Assembly: GCA_015680625.1 (NCBI GenBank)
Contig: JAAAXW010000045.1
Span: forward strand, 124,001-188,000
Reading direction: 5' to 3'
Source: Mortierella hygrophila
Taxonomy: Eukaryota > Mortierellomycota > Mortierellomycetes > Mortierellales > Mortierellaceae
Length of the DNA stretch: 64,000 nucleotides
In this document: positions 23,751-33,850 of the stretch, one piece after another
Numbering within the stretch: the first letter of the stretch is position 1
Layout of the letters: each line of letters opens with the position of its first letter
Notes under the pieces: generated by a model
Databases searched by the model: none
The model's input: only the letters and a program-made list of their open reading frames with translations
What the model was told of the DNA's origin: nothing
Translations under genes and position numbers: made by a program

Positions 23751-24188
23751 TTTGGCGGCATTGCAGGTGTGAGAGAAGAGTGTCAGATAGCGTTTTTAGT
23801 GGCGGATCCATTACAGTACTGATGATGATCATCACTCGAGAATGGATGGATTTCTGCGGCACGCATTGACTTTTATGTTTGTTTATTCATTTAATGATCT
23901 TCGGGTAGTGGTATCGTTTTAGAGATATTTGTCCGAGAGAAAGAGGGAGCGACCATTGCTGCGGCCGCAGGAATGGGGACAGCAGCTAACACAATCATTC
24001 CTCCAGTGTGGTTTGTTCCACATCCAAACAGAGAAAAAAATAACATCCCTGCAGAGGACTACGGCGCGCTCCATCGACTGCGGTCCATTATGGTCACATA
24101 AAAGGGCTCCCCCTCCTTGCTCCTCAACAAAAACACAAATACACTTCAGCTTCTCATAGCCAGCAGCTAAAAGGCTATCATATCAACC
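23751..24188. other. Intergenic and promoter region of the small gene
   Basis: No gene seen. The last 100 bases contain a TATA-like box and a CT-rich stretch leading to the start codon at 24189. Confidence 0.5.
24098..24104 (+). promoter_or_regulatory. TATA-like box (ATAAAAG)
   Basis: ATAAAAG lies about 85 bases before the ATG at 24189 and is followed by a C/T-rich initiator-like stretch. This is a pattern call only. Confidence 0.35.
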
Positions 24189-24766
24189 ATGTCACCCATC
24201 ATCTCCAAGAACAAATACTTTATCCTCGCCGATAACGGGTAAAAACAAGCAATTTTTGACCCTCTCTTTTCGTTTTGAACGGAGCACAAACAAAGACAAG
24301 AGAAGAAGAGAGGCCTCCCTTACCAGTGGAGTTAACATACCAATACACCTCGGATAAAAAAAAACAAATGCGATCGTTTAGAAACACCAATATTACCTCA
24401 GTCATGAACGCCCGCCAACCCGAAACCGTATACCCTCAGTCGTCGAATGAATCCAACGACGACAACAACAGCAGCAACAACAACCTTATTCTGAACAACG
24501 ACAATAACAGCGAAGATGATGGCGAGTGGGTTGTCAAGGCTTCCGTCAAACGGCAACCAAGACGACGATCATCCCATCACAACAACAACGCCATCAACAC
24601 AGAGAACGACAACCGGAACTACTTGGTCGAAGATGACTCTAACGAAGAGGATGGATACATGTCGTGGACTGAGCATGAGCTTTCGAAGCATGTCAAAGCT
24701 ACTCAACTCAAGAACATCCGTACACACCCTGGTGTCCCCCTTGCCGTCAGACGATCCTTGAAATAG
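24189..24766 (+). CDS. Small hydrophilic protein of unknown function
   Basis: Two exons, 24189-24238 and 24382-24766, give 144 residues. The intron (24239-24381) has GTAAAA and TTTAG ends and keeps the phase, joining ...ILADNG to NTNITSVMNARQPE. Without the intron the first exon would stop at once, and the second frame would need a Met in an unlikely context. The protein starts MSPIISKNKYFILADNG. It then has an Asn/Asp-rich low-complexity stretch (about 38-62), a short EWVVKASVKRQPRRRS segment, another Asn/Asp/Glu-rich stretch, and ends LKNIRTHPGVPLAVRRSLK. No signal peptide, membrane segment or known domain is visible. The basic patch could be a nuclear signal. The gene is convergent with the first acetyltransferase gene, 122 bases apart. 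I do not recognise a family. Confidence 0.6.
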
Positions 24767-24888
24767 TCCTTCTCTCTTTTCTCGGTTCTGCATTTTTTGT
24801 ATTCCCACAGAAATAAACAATTCTCTCATCCAAAGCGGCGTCGCACGCGATTATTTATTTTTGGGGAAAAGAGGGAAAAAAGAAGGGC

Positions 24889-25569
24889 TCAAGGGTCTCT
24901 GGTCTTGTCGGTAACAACACTCCTGGTAGCGTTGTCCCAATGGATCGCATAACAACAGATAACCATCTCCTTTTGCAACTTTGGAATAAACACCGTCCAT
25001 TCCTCGACCTCACACTCCATCCCGGCGGCCTCCAACACCTTCCGACTCGGCACATTGTGAGTATACGCCTCGGCCCTCACAATATCAGAACCCCGCTCCT
25101 TGAACAAGTATTCCTGCACTACCCACCGCGCGGCTCTTGATGCATGTCCCTTGCCGGTATGTTCAGGACTGACCCAGTACCCAATGGAGCCAACCTTGAG
25201 TTCTCTTCCTGTTTCCGGGTGGACTCTCGTACCTGAGTCCTCAGGTAAGAAATGTGCGTGGATCCAGCCGATCATTGGACCGTGGGGCGAGGATCGCATG
25301 GCCCAGCAACTGGTGTACCCAGACTGGTTATCTCGGATAAAGGCGTTCTCGAGACGGGTGCGGGCGTGGGACTCGAGGTATGGGTATTGGAAGGATGCGG
25401 TGCCGTTGTAGATGTCTTTGTCGAGGTTAATCACCCGAACCATCTCGGGGATGTCGGTATACTCGACTGCTGAGACGTAATGTGGGGGATTGTCGCTGAT
25501 TTTGAAGGGTCCCGAGCACTTGTTGTCCTTGTTCCGTGGAACTGGCACCTTGTCTTCCTGCTGTGTCAT
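24889..25569 (-). CDS. GNAT-family N-acetyltransferase (RimJ/RimL-like), copy 1
   Basis: Intronless, 226 residues, cytosolic in appearance. It follows the GNAT order. An N-terminal helix segment (YTDIPEMVRVINLDKDIYNG) is followed by the central strands with GPMIGWIHAHF. Then comes GSIGYWVSPEHTGKGHASRAA, whose glycine/arginine-rich turn is the acetyl-CoA pyrophosphate-binding motif A (about residues 130-150). Next is AEAYTHNVPSRKVLEAAGM, the motif B of RimJ/RimL-type enzymes (about 170-190). Such enzymes transfer acetyl from acetyl-CoA to an amine, commonly a protein N-terminus or a small amine. The substrate is unknown here. A paralogue with the same length and motifs lies 600 bases away on the same strand, so this is a tandem duplication. 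The chosen ATG gives MTQQEDKVPVPRNKDNKCSG, matching the paralogue's start. Confidence 0.85.
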   Translation of the reverse strand: MTQQEDKVPVPRNKDNKCSGPFKISDNPPHYVSAVEYTDIPEMVRVINLDKDIYNGTASFQYPYLESHARTRLENAFIRDNQSGYTSCWAMRSSPHGPMIGWIHAHFLPEDSGTRVHPETGRELKVGSIGYWVSPEHTGKGHASRAARWVVQEYLFKERGSDIVRAEAYTHNVPSRKVLEAAGMECEVEEWTVFIPKLQKEMVICCYAIHWDNATRSVVTDKTRDP

Positions 25570-26163
25570 GTTGTAGCGTGTGTATTCCTGGTTGAGGTGT
25601 GTGTTGTGAGAGAAGAAAAATGGAAAGAAAAGAAAAGAAAAGAGAGGACGAATCGAGTCATTTTATTTTTTGCAATTGACCTGACGTGTGAAATGACCAC
25701 GAGGAAAACAAAAAGTCGACCTCCCATTGCTACTTTTTTTCAGACAAAAGCTTGAGTGGTGCCTTGCCTTGGACCATTCATTGACAGCGACCGCTCGCAT
25801 CCACACAGATGCGTAATCTGTATACAGTCAGCTTGAGACGACGTTATTTGTCTTTTGTTTGTGCAGGCTATTTTCTTTCGTTTACTTGCCATTGCCAAGA
25901 ATCGACTGCGGATGTGAATAAACAACTATATGTCTTGGAGGAGCCCACCGTGGGAGAAAATCTGTCAAGAAGGAATGACAAAGATGACACACCGACATAT
26001 CGAACTAATCCACACCCCAAAAAACATAGTTATCATCCTTTGTTGTTGTTTCGTCTCTTAGCTGGGCGAAGTCTGATCATCAAACAGATGGCAATTTATC
26101 ACCAGCATCAGGTGTATGCATGCTAATGCAAAGGCGAAACAGGGTACCCTTCCTTTTATGTGT

Positions 26164-26817
26164 CTAGTTGGGTGTAATAACAGGGAGGGTGGAATCGACT
26201 CGGTGCGCTGCATAACAACTGTCAACCATCTCCTTCCTCAACTTGTTCGAAAACACAACCTTCTCCTCCACCTCACATCTCATCCCTGCAGACTCCAGTA
26301 CTCTCCGACTCGCAATGTTATCCCTATACGCCACCGCCCTCACAATATCACACTCTCGTTCCTTGAACAGAACCTCATGCACAATGAACCTCGCTGACCG
26401 GGACCCGTATCCTCGACAGACATGCTCAGGACTGACCCAGTACCCTATCACGCCAATCTTCAAATCTTTTCCCGTCTCTGGGTGAGTCGCGCATCCAGGA
26501 GTTAAGAAGTGTGCATGGATCCATCCCATCAAAGGACCATCGGCTGAAGTTCGCATGGCCCAGCAGGTAGTATATTCAGTCTCGTTGTTTCCCCTGATAC
26601 GGGCTTCAATTCTTGTGCGGGCATGGGATTCTAGATGAGGGTACTCGAAAGAGCCGGTTCCGTAGTAGACGTCCTTGTTGATGTTGAGGACCCGGACGAC
26701 CTCGGGGATGTCGGACAGTTCGACAGGGGTGATGTAGTGCGGTGGGTCCTTGGAGAGTAGGTATGGACCTGAGCACTTGTTGTCCTTGTTTCTAATGACT
26801 AATGCGTCCTTTGTCAT
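26164..26817 (-). CDS. GNAT-family N-acetyltransferase (RimJ/RimL-like), copy 2
   Basis: Intronless, 217 residues from the ATG at 26817, which gives MTKDALVIRNKDNKCSG and aligns with the neighbouring paralogue. The frame is open 30 codons further upstream (to 26907), but that part is Asn/Lys-rich and has no counterpart. Motifs are those of copy 1: SDIPEVVRVLNINKDVYYG, GPLMGWIHAHF, GVIGYWVSPEHVCRGYGSRS for acetyl-CoA binding, and AVAYRDNIASRRVLESAGM. The two copies are roughly 60% alike by eye, an older duplication and not a recent one. Both have an invariant NKDNKCSGP segment near the N-terminus that is unlikely to be part of the fold and may be a subfamily mark. Substrate unknown. Confidence 0.85.
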   Translation of the reverse strand: MTKDALVIRNKDNKCSGPYLLSKDPPHYITPVELSDIPEVVRVLNINKDVYYGTGSFEYPHLESHARTRIEARIRGNNETEYTTCWAMRTSADGPLMGWIHAHFLTPGCATHPETGKDLKIGVIGYWVSPEHVCRGYGSRSARFIVHEVLFKERECDIVRAVAYRDNIASRRVLESAGMRCEVEEKVVFSNKLRKEMVDSCYAAHRVDSTLPVITPN

Positions 26818-28126
26818 TTGTGTCGAATGGTTTGTTTGTTTGTTGTTGTTTTTGTGCGTGTTTTGTATTGTTGAGGCAATCCGTGGCCTTTTATTATTTT
26901 CTATCAAGGGCGAAAAATAGAGTCACTCTGCATCCATTTTCATGGGAAAGTGAAAAAAGAGAGCACAAACTATGACACATGCACCATCATCCCAATCTAA
27001 GTGGCATCTTGGCGTCGAGTGGGCGCAGTATTCGTATCTAGCAAGACTCATAGCAAATGCAATTGCGAGAGGTGAAGAAACTGACTGTTGAGGACATATA
27101 CAAGTGACATTTACTCGACCCTAGTTGTCTTCTCCACCATCCCACAAGTCTCTGTCTGGCTGACATAGTCAAGGAACAATGAAATGATAGCCATTGTGCA
27201 GTTGACAAATGGGAGCATGATGTCAGCGTGAGTTGGAATTCATTCTGAACCAAGACAAAAAAATTAATCTCCATGGCGACCTGCAACATCACAGCAGTCG
27301 CGATTCAAACACCATTGGGCGTGTTTGATGTCGTTGTTGTATTCACCATGGGTATGCCTATATCGCCGATTCCCGCATGTCTCTTTCTTTTCCTTTTCGC
27401 ATCCTCTCCAGTTCACCCGTCGCAATAACAGCCTTACCTTGTTCGCAAGACAACAAAAAACATTGTTCGCCTATCCACACGTTCGGGTCCTTCTCCATTT
27501 TTTTCTTGGGTGCTTGTATTCTTAGCTGAAGAAAAGGTAAACCACAACAAGGTGAATCTAGATCCGTTTCTTTTTCTTCTTTTCCTTTCTCTTTGTTTGT
27601 TGCGCTGGTCAAAGCAAAGACACGCGAACAAGCGACAACCCTTCTCTCCCACTCTTTCCCCCAGAATAGATACATCCACACCCCCACCTTCATCCACTCG
27701 AACAGTGACACTACACAATCAAAACTATCGCGTCTCAGATTCCCGGCGCGCTGATCGAAATCTTTTCATTTTATCCGTTGTCTTTGTTCTTCTTCCTTCG
27801 CTCTTCGTCATTCCCCTTCCTTCTCCTTCTTCTTCTCTCTCTTCTCTCTTCCACCTAACCCTTCCTTCTCCTCTTTCTCTTCTCTGCTTCTCTTCCTTTG
27901 CTTTCTCCTTTTCCTACTACCGCCCACACTCTGTCCCCTTCGGACCATCCTCGACTCTCTTTCCCTCTTCATTCTCTCTTCTCTTCCCTCCACACAAAAC
28001 ACCTACATCATCCAATTAGATCAGGAGCTACTGCAATTGCACAGCAGAGAGACCTGGCCGACAACGAAACAACCACAACAACAACCCCTCTCCCCTTTCC
28101 TTCCCTGACATTAACACCCTTCAGCA
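26818..28126. other. Intergenic with CT-rich leader of the subtilisin gene
   Basis: From about 27560 to 28020 the + strand is dominated by TTCCTTCTCC-like runs, the probable promoter or leader of the protease gene starting at 28127. The earlier part (26910-27500) shows no credible gene. Confidence 0.5.
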
Positions 28127-30248
28127 ATGAAGGTTGCATGCCTCTTGCCATTGCCCTTGCTGCTGGTCCCCTTCACCCACGCCGCAGACTACCTCGTCCG
28201 CTTCAAGGAAGGCACCCCTGCCCCAGCTACCCAACAAAATGGTGTCTCCAGGATCGAGACATTCTCCACCGTCCAGCCTGCAGGAGGGGCCTCCCAACCC
28301 AGGTTTGACTACCACTCCAACGTACTCGCCCTCACCGTCTTGTCTCTCTCCCAGGCCAAGGCCTTAGCGACTCACGGTGACAAGAGCAAGCAACGTCATG
28401 GCAAGTCCAAGGCCCAGGTTGAGACTACCGCCACAGCAGAGGCGATAGGAGAAGGTGAGGCTGCGATTCAGATCAAGTCTAAGGGTCGCTGGTTCACTTT
28501 TGACGACTCGGAGTTCCATGTCTGGCACGGTGACTTTTCGGAGGCCGAGGCCAAGTTGTTGGCCCAAGATGCCGGTGTTGAGATGGTCGAAAAGGATATG
28601 GTGATCAGGTTCCCTGAGCTGGAACAGTACAACAACCAGGCGGCCACGGCATTCAAGGCCATGAACCTCGAGCAGGCCTATAGCCTTGTAGACGAGCACT
28701 TGTCGGCCTTAGAGCTCAAGACGACGAGGAAGAAGGCTGGGGAGAAGGATGCAGAGGTGCATATCCCCAACATTGGCGAGAAGGAGTCGTCGTCGCGGCA
28801 CAAGTCGAGCAAGAAGGTGCACTTGGCGAGCGAGCTTGTGCAGCCTGTCACTGCTGAGGATATTCCTGGACCCAACAATGCGTACACTATTCAACAGAAT
28901 GCACCCAGTTGGGTATGTTGTCTTATTCGCTAACGGCGATCGTTGTTTTCTTTGTCTGTTCCACCCGTTGATTTGGATTTGCATGAACTGACACATTTTT
29001 TCTGTTTCTGTTCGCTTCTATTTGATCGTGATAATCATTGGTTACTCAATCACACGTCTACGGCGCGTTACATCATTTTCTACATACGTGTTTAAAATTT
29101 ATGAACAACAGGGTCTGCCACGCGTCTCCCAGCGCACTCTCCCACTCCACACCGACTACCTCTACCCTAACTCGGCCGGACAAGGTGTTGACATCTACGT
29201 CATCGACACCGGCATCAACATCCACCACGTCGACTTTGAGGGCCGCGCCCGCTGGGGTGTCACCACCGTCCCTGGCGCACCCAACACCGACGACAATGGT
29301 CACGGCACCTTCGTCGCCGGTGTCATCGGCTCCCGTACTTTCGGTATCGCCAAGAAGGTCAACCTGATCGCTGTCAAGGGCCTCAACAAGGAGGGCACCT
29401 CGACCCTCTCCCAGATCCTGGCCGCTCTTGACTGGGTCATCAAACAGAACGCCAGTTCGTCCAACCACCGTAATGTCGTTAACCTCTCCCTCGGGGCCGG
29501 CTACTCCAAGGTCCTCAACTCTGCAGTCGATGCTCTGGTTCAGTCCGGCTTGTTTATCGTCGCCGCGGCCGGAAACGGAAACGAGTACAATATCGGTCAA
29601 AACGCCTGCAACTACTCCCCTGCCTCCGCACCTTCGGCCTTCACAGTCGGATCGACCAACATAAGCGACCAGATGTCGTCCTTCTCCAACTATGGTCCAT
29701 GTGTAAACATCTATGCCCCCGGTGAGCGTGTCCGCTCAACTTGGATCGGGCCCACCAACCGCGAGATCTACACCGACAGTGGCACCTCCTTCTCTGCACC
29801 CAATGTCGCCGGTATCGCCGCCCTCGTCATGAGTGCCGAGAGTGGTGACCGTTCTGACGGATCCTGGTCACCCAAGGGCGTCGGCAACCGCATCCTCCAG
29901 CTCGGAACCCGCAATGTCATCCACAACTTCAAGGGCCCCGCCAACACCAACCTCTTGGCCTTCAACGGGGCTGGCATCATCGGTATCGGAAGCAACAACA
30001 ACAGCAACAATGGTAACAACAATGGTGGCCAAGGCGGCGGAGATAACAACAATGGAGGAACCGGTGGTGGTGGGGATAACGGTCCAAAGGCTCCTCCTTT
30101 TGGATCAAATACCACCACCCCACTCGTTAATGGCGCCGCATCTGTCAGCAGTATCTCGAACCATGGACCCACCCTCAGTGTCTTGCAGACATTGACGATC
30201 TTGTCTACTGTCGGCGCTACGTTTGTGACTGTTGTGTTTTCGTTGTAA
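28127..30248 (+). CDS. Secreted subtilisin-like serine protease (S8, proteinase K type), probable GPI anchor
   Basis: Two exons, 28127-28912 and 29112-30248, give 640 residues. A signal peptide is clear (MKVACLLPLPLLLVPFTHA, cut after about residue 19). Residues 20 to about 260 form an inhibitor-I9-type propeptide, unusually long, with a Lys/Ala-rich insert (about 85-120) and a basic linker (about 205-235). The intron falls exactly at the junction NAPSW|GLPRVSQR that precedes the catalytic domain. The triad is visible: Asp294 in VIDTGI, His326 in NGHGTFVAG and Ser488 in SGTSFSAP, with the oxyanion Asn417 in AAAGN. The end has an Asn/Gly-rich spacer (about 550-590), then a Ser/Asn segment and a C-terminal hydrophobic stretch (TLTILSTVGATFVTVVFSL), the layout of a GPI-anchor signal. 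The enzyme should act at the cell wall or outside, and mature by removing its own propeptide. Confidence 0.93.
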
Positions 30249-30548
30249 ATAGGTTGTCCTCATACTTTTGTACATAGATTCTTTTGCTTGGTCCCCTCTT
30301 TCTTTTCAATAATATTCTGCGATTCTCTCTGAACCTCTCCTGCCTATTGCTCTGGCGCGCTCTCCTCTCCCTCCCTCGAACTCGCGCTCTCTCTTTTCTC
30401 AGAGATATTAATCACGGTAACCCATCGCTTTGTCGTGTTGCACATGTGACAGTCGTGAGCTTCCAATGGCATTATTTTTTTTGTATTCAAATGAATTATG
30501 CAGGCAGGAAGCTTGGAAACAGGAGAAAAGTGAACTGACAAAAAAACA

Positions 30549-33024
30549 TTATAGCAACATATCGCCAACGCGGATACCACAGATCTCGATAGGAGCCGTG
30601 GTGGGTTCTTTCATCTCGAACCTCAAGAACTGGATCCCGCGAGTATCAAGCTGGATGCCAATCTTTCGACCAACATCTGTACATCGCAAGTCCTTCATCC
30701 TTATCGACCCTGTCGCTCTCTCTGTCTCTCCCGTGCATGTCATCTACCAAAACAATTGTAGATTTTTTTTCGCGTTAGCAATGAGAAGTAGCACAAAATA
30801 ATGCCCCCAGCCATGTGAAACAAGCAAACAATGCATAACAAACAGAAACAACATAAAAAGCGAAGCCATGGCTTACCCAGTTGGTCCCATCAACACTAGC
30901 CTTAACAACCATAAACTTGCCCAAATGAACTAACGTTGCCTCAATTGTCGACCAAACCTCAATCGATTTCGCCCTCTCCCCCAACTCCAACAACGGCAAC
31001 ACAAACCTTAACCCAAAATACCCGCCCTTTTCCAACGGATGAAAGCTCTGCCAGCATGTTGAGAGGTCTTGATCGACAGCGTAGTGGTAGGTATGCATGA
31101 CGACGAAATCTGGTTTTGGGTAGTTTAGGGATTTGAAGCGCGCTTCGTGCGCTTGCAGGAGGTCGCGGTGTTGGGCTGTTGTGGTTGTGGGAGAGGTAGT
31201 AGAGGGGTTGGAGGTGTCGGGATTCCATTTTATGGATTCTGGTGGAGGGAACATGTCGATATTTGTTTGAAAGAGGCATTTGTCGTTTGAGCAACTCGAT
31301 CTATTTTAGAGGAGAGTGTGTTTATGGAAATGGAAGAGAGAGTGGATGAGTGGATGGATGAGCATCGTTCGTTCATTATTTTACTCCTTCGTTAGTCGTC
31401 TTTTGTACCTGGTATGACGGTCCTTGAAGGCAGGCAGTTCCTCGTCAGCAAAAAAGTCAGACTTGGCTCCGACTCGATGTGGCGATCCATGGACGACTCC
31501 TGTTCCTGAAAGCACCGTTGTCAACCTGAACATCGCATCCGTCTGTTAACGATTACAAAAACGAAGATCACGGTTAACATTGGTGTTTCCTCTGCTCATT
31601 GTTAGAGAATTCAGGAGTGAAGTGTCCATCCTCTCCCCTGACTTCCCCCCCTTCTTCTTTCATCCTTTTGTATCCCAATTACACGCTCCAATTACCATCC
31701 CTCCACACAAACAAACAAACAAACAAACAAACAACAATTAAGAAAAAAAAAAAAGAGAACGTACCATGTGCTCATAGACAACACTCCACTGATCAATCCG
31801 TCCACTCCAACTCGAACTCTGGTCCAACGGCGCTAGGGCATGACTCAACACAATCGGATACTGATTCCTCCAAAGCGCAAAAAACAGATCTCCCAGTTGC
31901 ACCCGCTCCTTCCACAAATTACTCCCGCCCAGCTGCATCAAGAACTTGAACACTGCCTTCTTGGGCATAAACGACCCGGCCCCCAACCACGAGAAGCCAG
32001 TGTGTAAGCCCAGTTGCGGGTTTTGGAAGGTCCAGGAACGTTGTTGGGCGGCCATGGCCGGGATGGTGGATGTTATGAGGGAGGAGGGGTTGTCGACCAT
32101 GAGGGAGTACATCGAGTCGAGGGAGAGGTTTATCCAGTCGTCGTCTTGGATGTAGCAGTGGTCGTATTTTGCGAGGGTACATGTGCTGTATTTTGAGAAG
32201 TCGTGCAGGTTTGCAACAGAGTTGAACACTGAGATCGACGGCCATGTTTGAGTAGTGGTGTTGGAAGGGAAGTCGTGGGTGGTGGAGAGGACGACGTCGG
32301 GGTTGTTGTTCCAGATGAGGATCTCTTGGATGAAGGGGTACTTCCGCAGGTGGGCGACAACGGCCTTGACACCTTCTTTGCGCTTCCAGGAGAGGATGAC
32401 GGCGGTGATGGGGACGTATTTTGATGCTGGGCCGGTATTGATTCCGCTTGCTCCGGAGGAGGATGATAAGAGTGATGAGGAACTAGATGAAGAAGACGAC
32501 AATGAAGAAGGTGATGAAGACGAAGAGCCAGGTCCGCCGTTGCTGTTGGACTTGGGAGAGACAAAGAGCGAGGCAGGGAAGGAACTGGCTCGACTAGGCC
32601 CCACATCCGCCAAATCGATCCGGTAATTAGAACGCTGGTCCCACTCCATCAACATCAACATCCTCTCCCGCTCCCTCAACTTATCCACTGACAGTGCCAC
32701 CGCCGCCCCTGCTGCTTTAGACTTGAAGCCCCCATTCTTGTTCATCACAACTCTCTCCTTGCTCGTCCTGTCTCCATGGTAGTTACGGTTCCCGAGTCTC
32801 CCTGCACCATGACCAATCCTATCGCCAGGGTATGAACGCGAAAGAAGGTATAGTGCCAAGAAAGAGACGATGACGAGGAGGGTCCGGGAGGAGGAAGTCC
32901 GTTTGAGGAGTGTCCTGAGGAAGCACTGTGCCTGGGCTTTCCATTGTGCGATGGTAGAGGTCCCGGGCTTCACATGTAGTGGTAGGATCTCTGATTGTTG
33001 TTGTTGTTGTAGTTGTCCTGGCAT
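30549..33024 (-). CDS. Type II membrane glycosyltransferase, GT-A-like (possibly GT64-related)
   Basis: Four exons on the complement: 33024-31765, 31542-31409, 31300-30877 and 30743-30549. They give 670 residues with all phases consistent. A short cytosolic N-terminus (poly-Gln) precedes one membrane segment (about 48-62, LLVIVSFLALYLLS), the plan of Golgi glycosyltransferases. A Ser-rich stem (about 145-195) leads to the catalytic part. It has PITAVILSWKRKEGV, IQEILIWNNNPD, and the metal-binding DDD at 294-296 in YIQDDDWINL, then SWLGAGSFMPKKAVFKF and GDLFFALWRNQYPIVL. Strand and motif spacing suit the exostosin-like GT64 fold, but the donor and acceptor sugars are unknown. The last 180 residues (from the third exon on) contain AVDQDLSTCWQSFHPLEKGG and a beta-rich end. 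This resembles a discoidin-like carbohydrate-binding module, an inference. The final exon joins ...DGTNW to MTCTGETE. Confidence 0.78.
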
Positions 33025-33850
33025 TTGGGTTGTCGGTTGTCCTTTTAGGGTGGTTGAAGTGTGGTTGCTTGTTTGTTGGAAGTGGTGTGGGGTAAAGAAG
33101 GAGTCGTCTGTGTAACCGAGCGTCGCTTGTCCTGGTTTGTTTTGGCGGGATATGATAATTTTGGGCGTGCTTGGTCTGAGCGGAAAAGAAAAGAAAGAAG
33201 GTAAAAGAGGAACAAAAAAAGAAGAGATGCAAAAGGCGAGCGAATGGAGTCGTTCAAGGACGTGAACGTGCGGGGGTGACGGAGAAATAACGAGAAAAAA
33301 GAAAATGAGAAAGAGGGAGATGGAGAGAGAAGGAGAGTAAGAGGTAAAGGAGGAGGGTGAAGAGAGCAGGAAAAAAACGAAGGGAGCGTATAAGGAAGGG
33401 GAAGAGAAAGGCTAATTGGTTCGCGTTTCTCGTTCTTGGATGTTTGCCTGCCTTCCTGCCTGCCCTTCGTCTTCCCCCTTGCTGGATAGTGTCCCTTCGC
33501 CCAGAAAAGGGGAGGCTTTCACCATTGCTCATGTATTTTTTCTACAGCTAAATGCGGATGCAAGGTCAAGGGTCACCTCATGGAAGGAGGGGCAGGAGTA
33601 AGGGACAGATGAGAATGAAAGAGGCCCCTGAGCAAGCGAATGAACAGTGGCATGATCACGTTTCGGGGTTCTAGGTATTTGCGTTTGTTGTAAACTAGCC
33701 AATAACGTCCATTGCGCACAACCTACCATCCACACTCATTCCATCGTATAAAAAATCAACCAGAACAACAACAACAACAGCATCAGAGTGAAGTGTGTTG
33801 AGATGAATAAAATGCAAGAATAAATATTATTATGGAATTACCAAGTAGCT
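33025..33850. other. Intergenic between glycosyltransferase start and LYS4 end
   Basis: About 830 bases. The part next to the glycosyltransferase start is purine-rich on the + strand, hence CT-rich on the coding strand, and is its likely leader. No other gene is supported. Confidence 0.5.
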
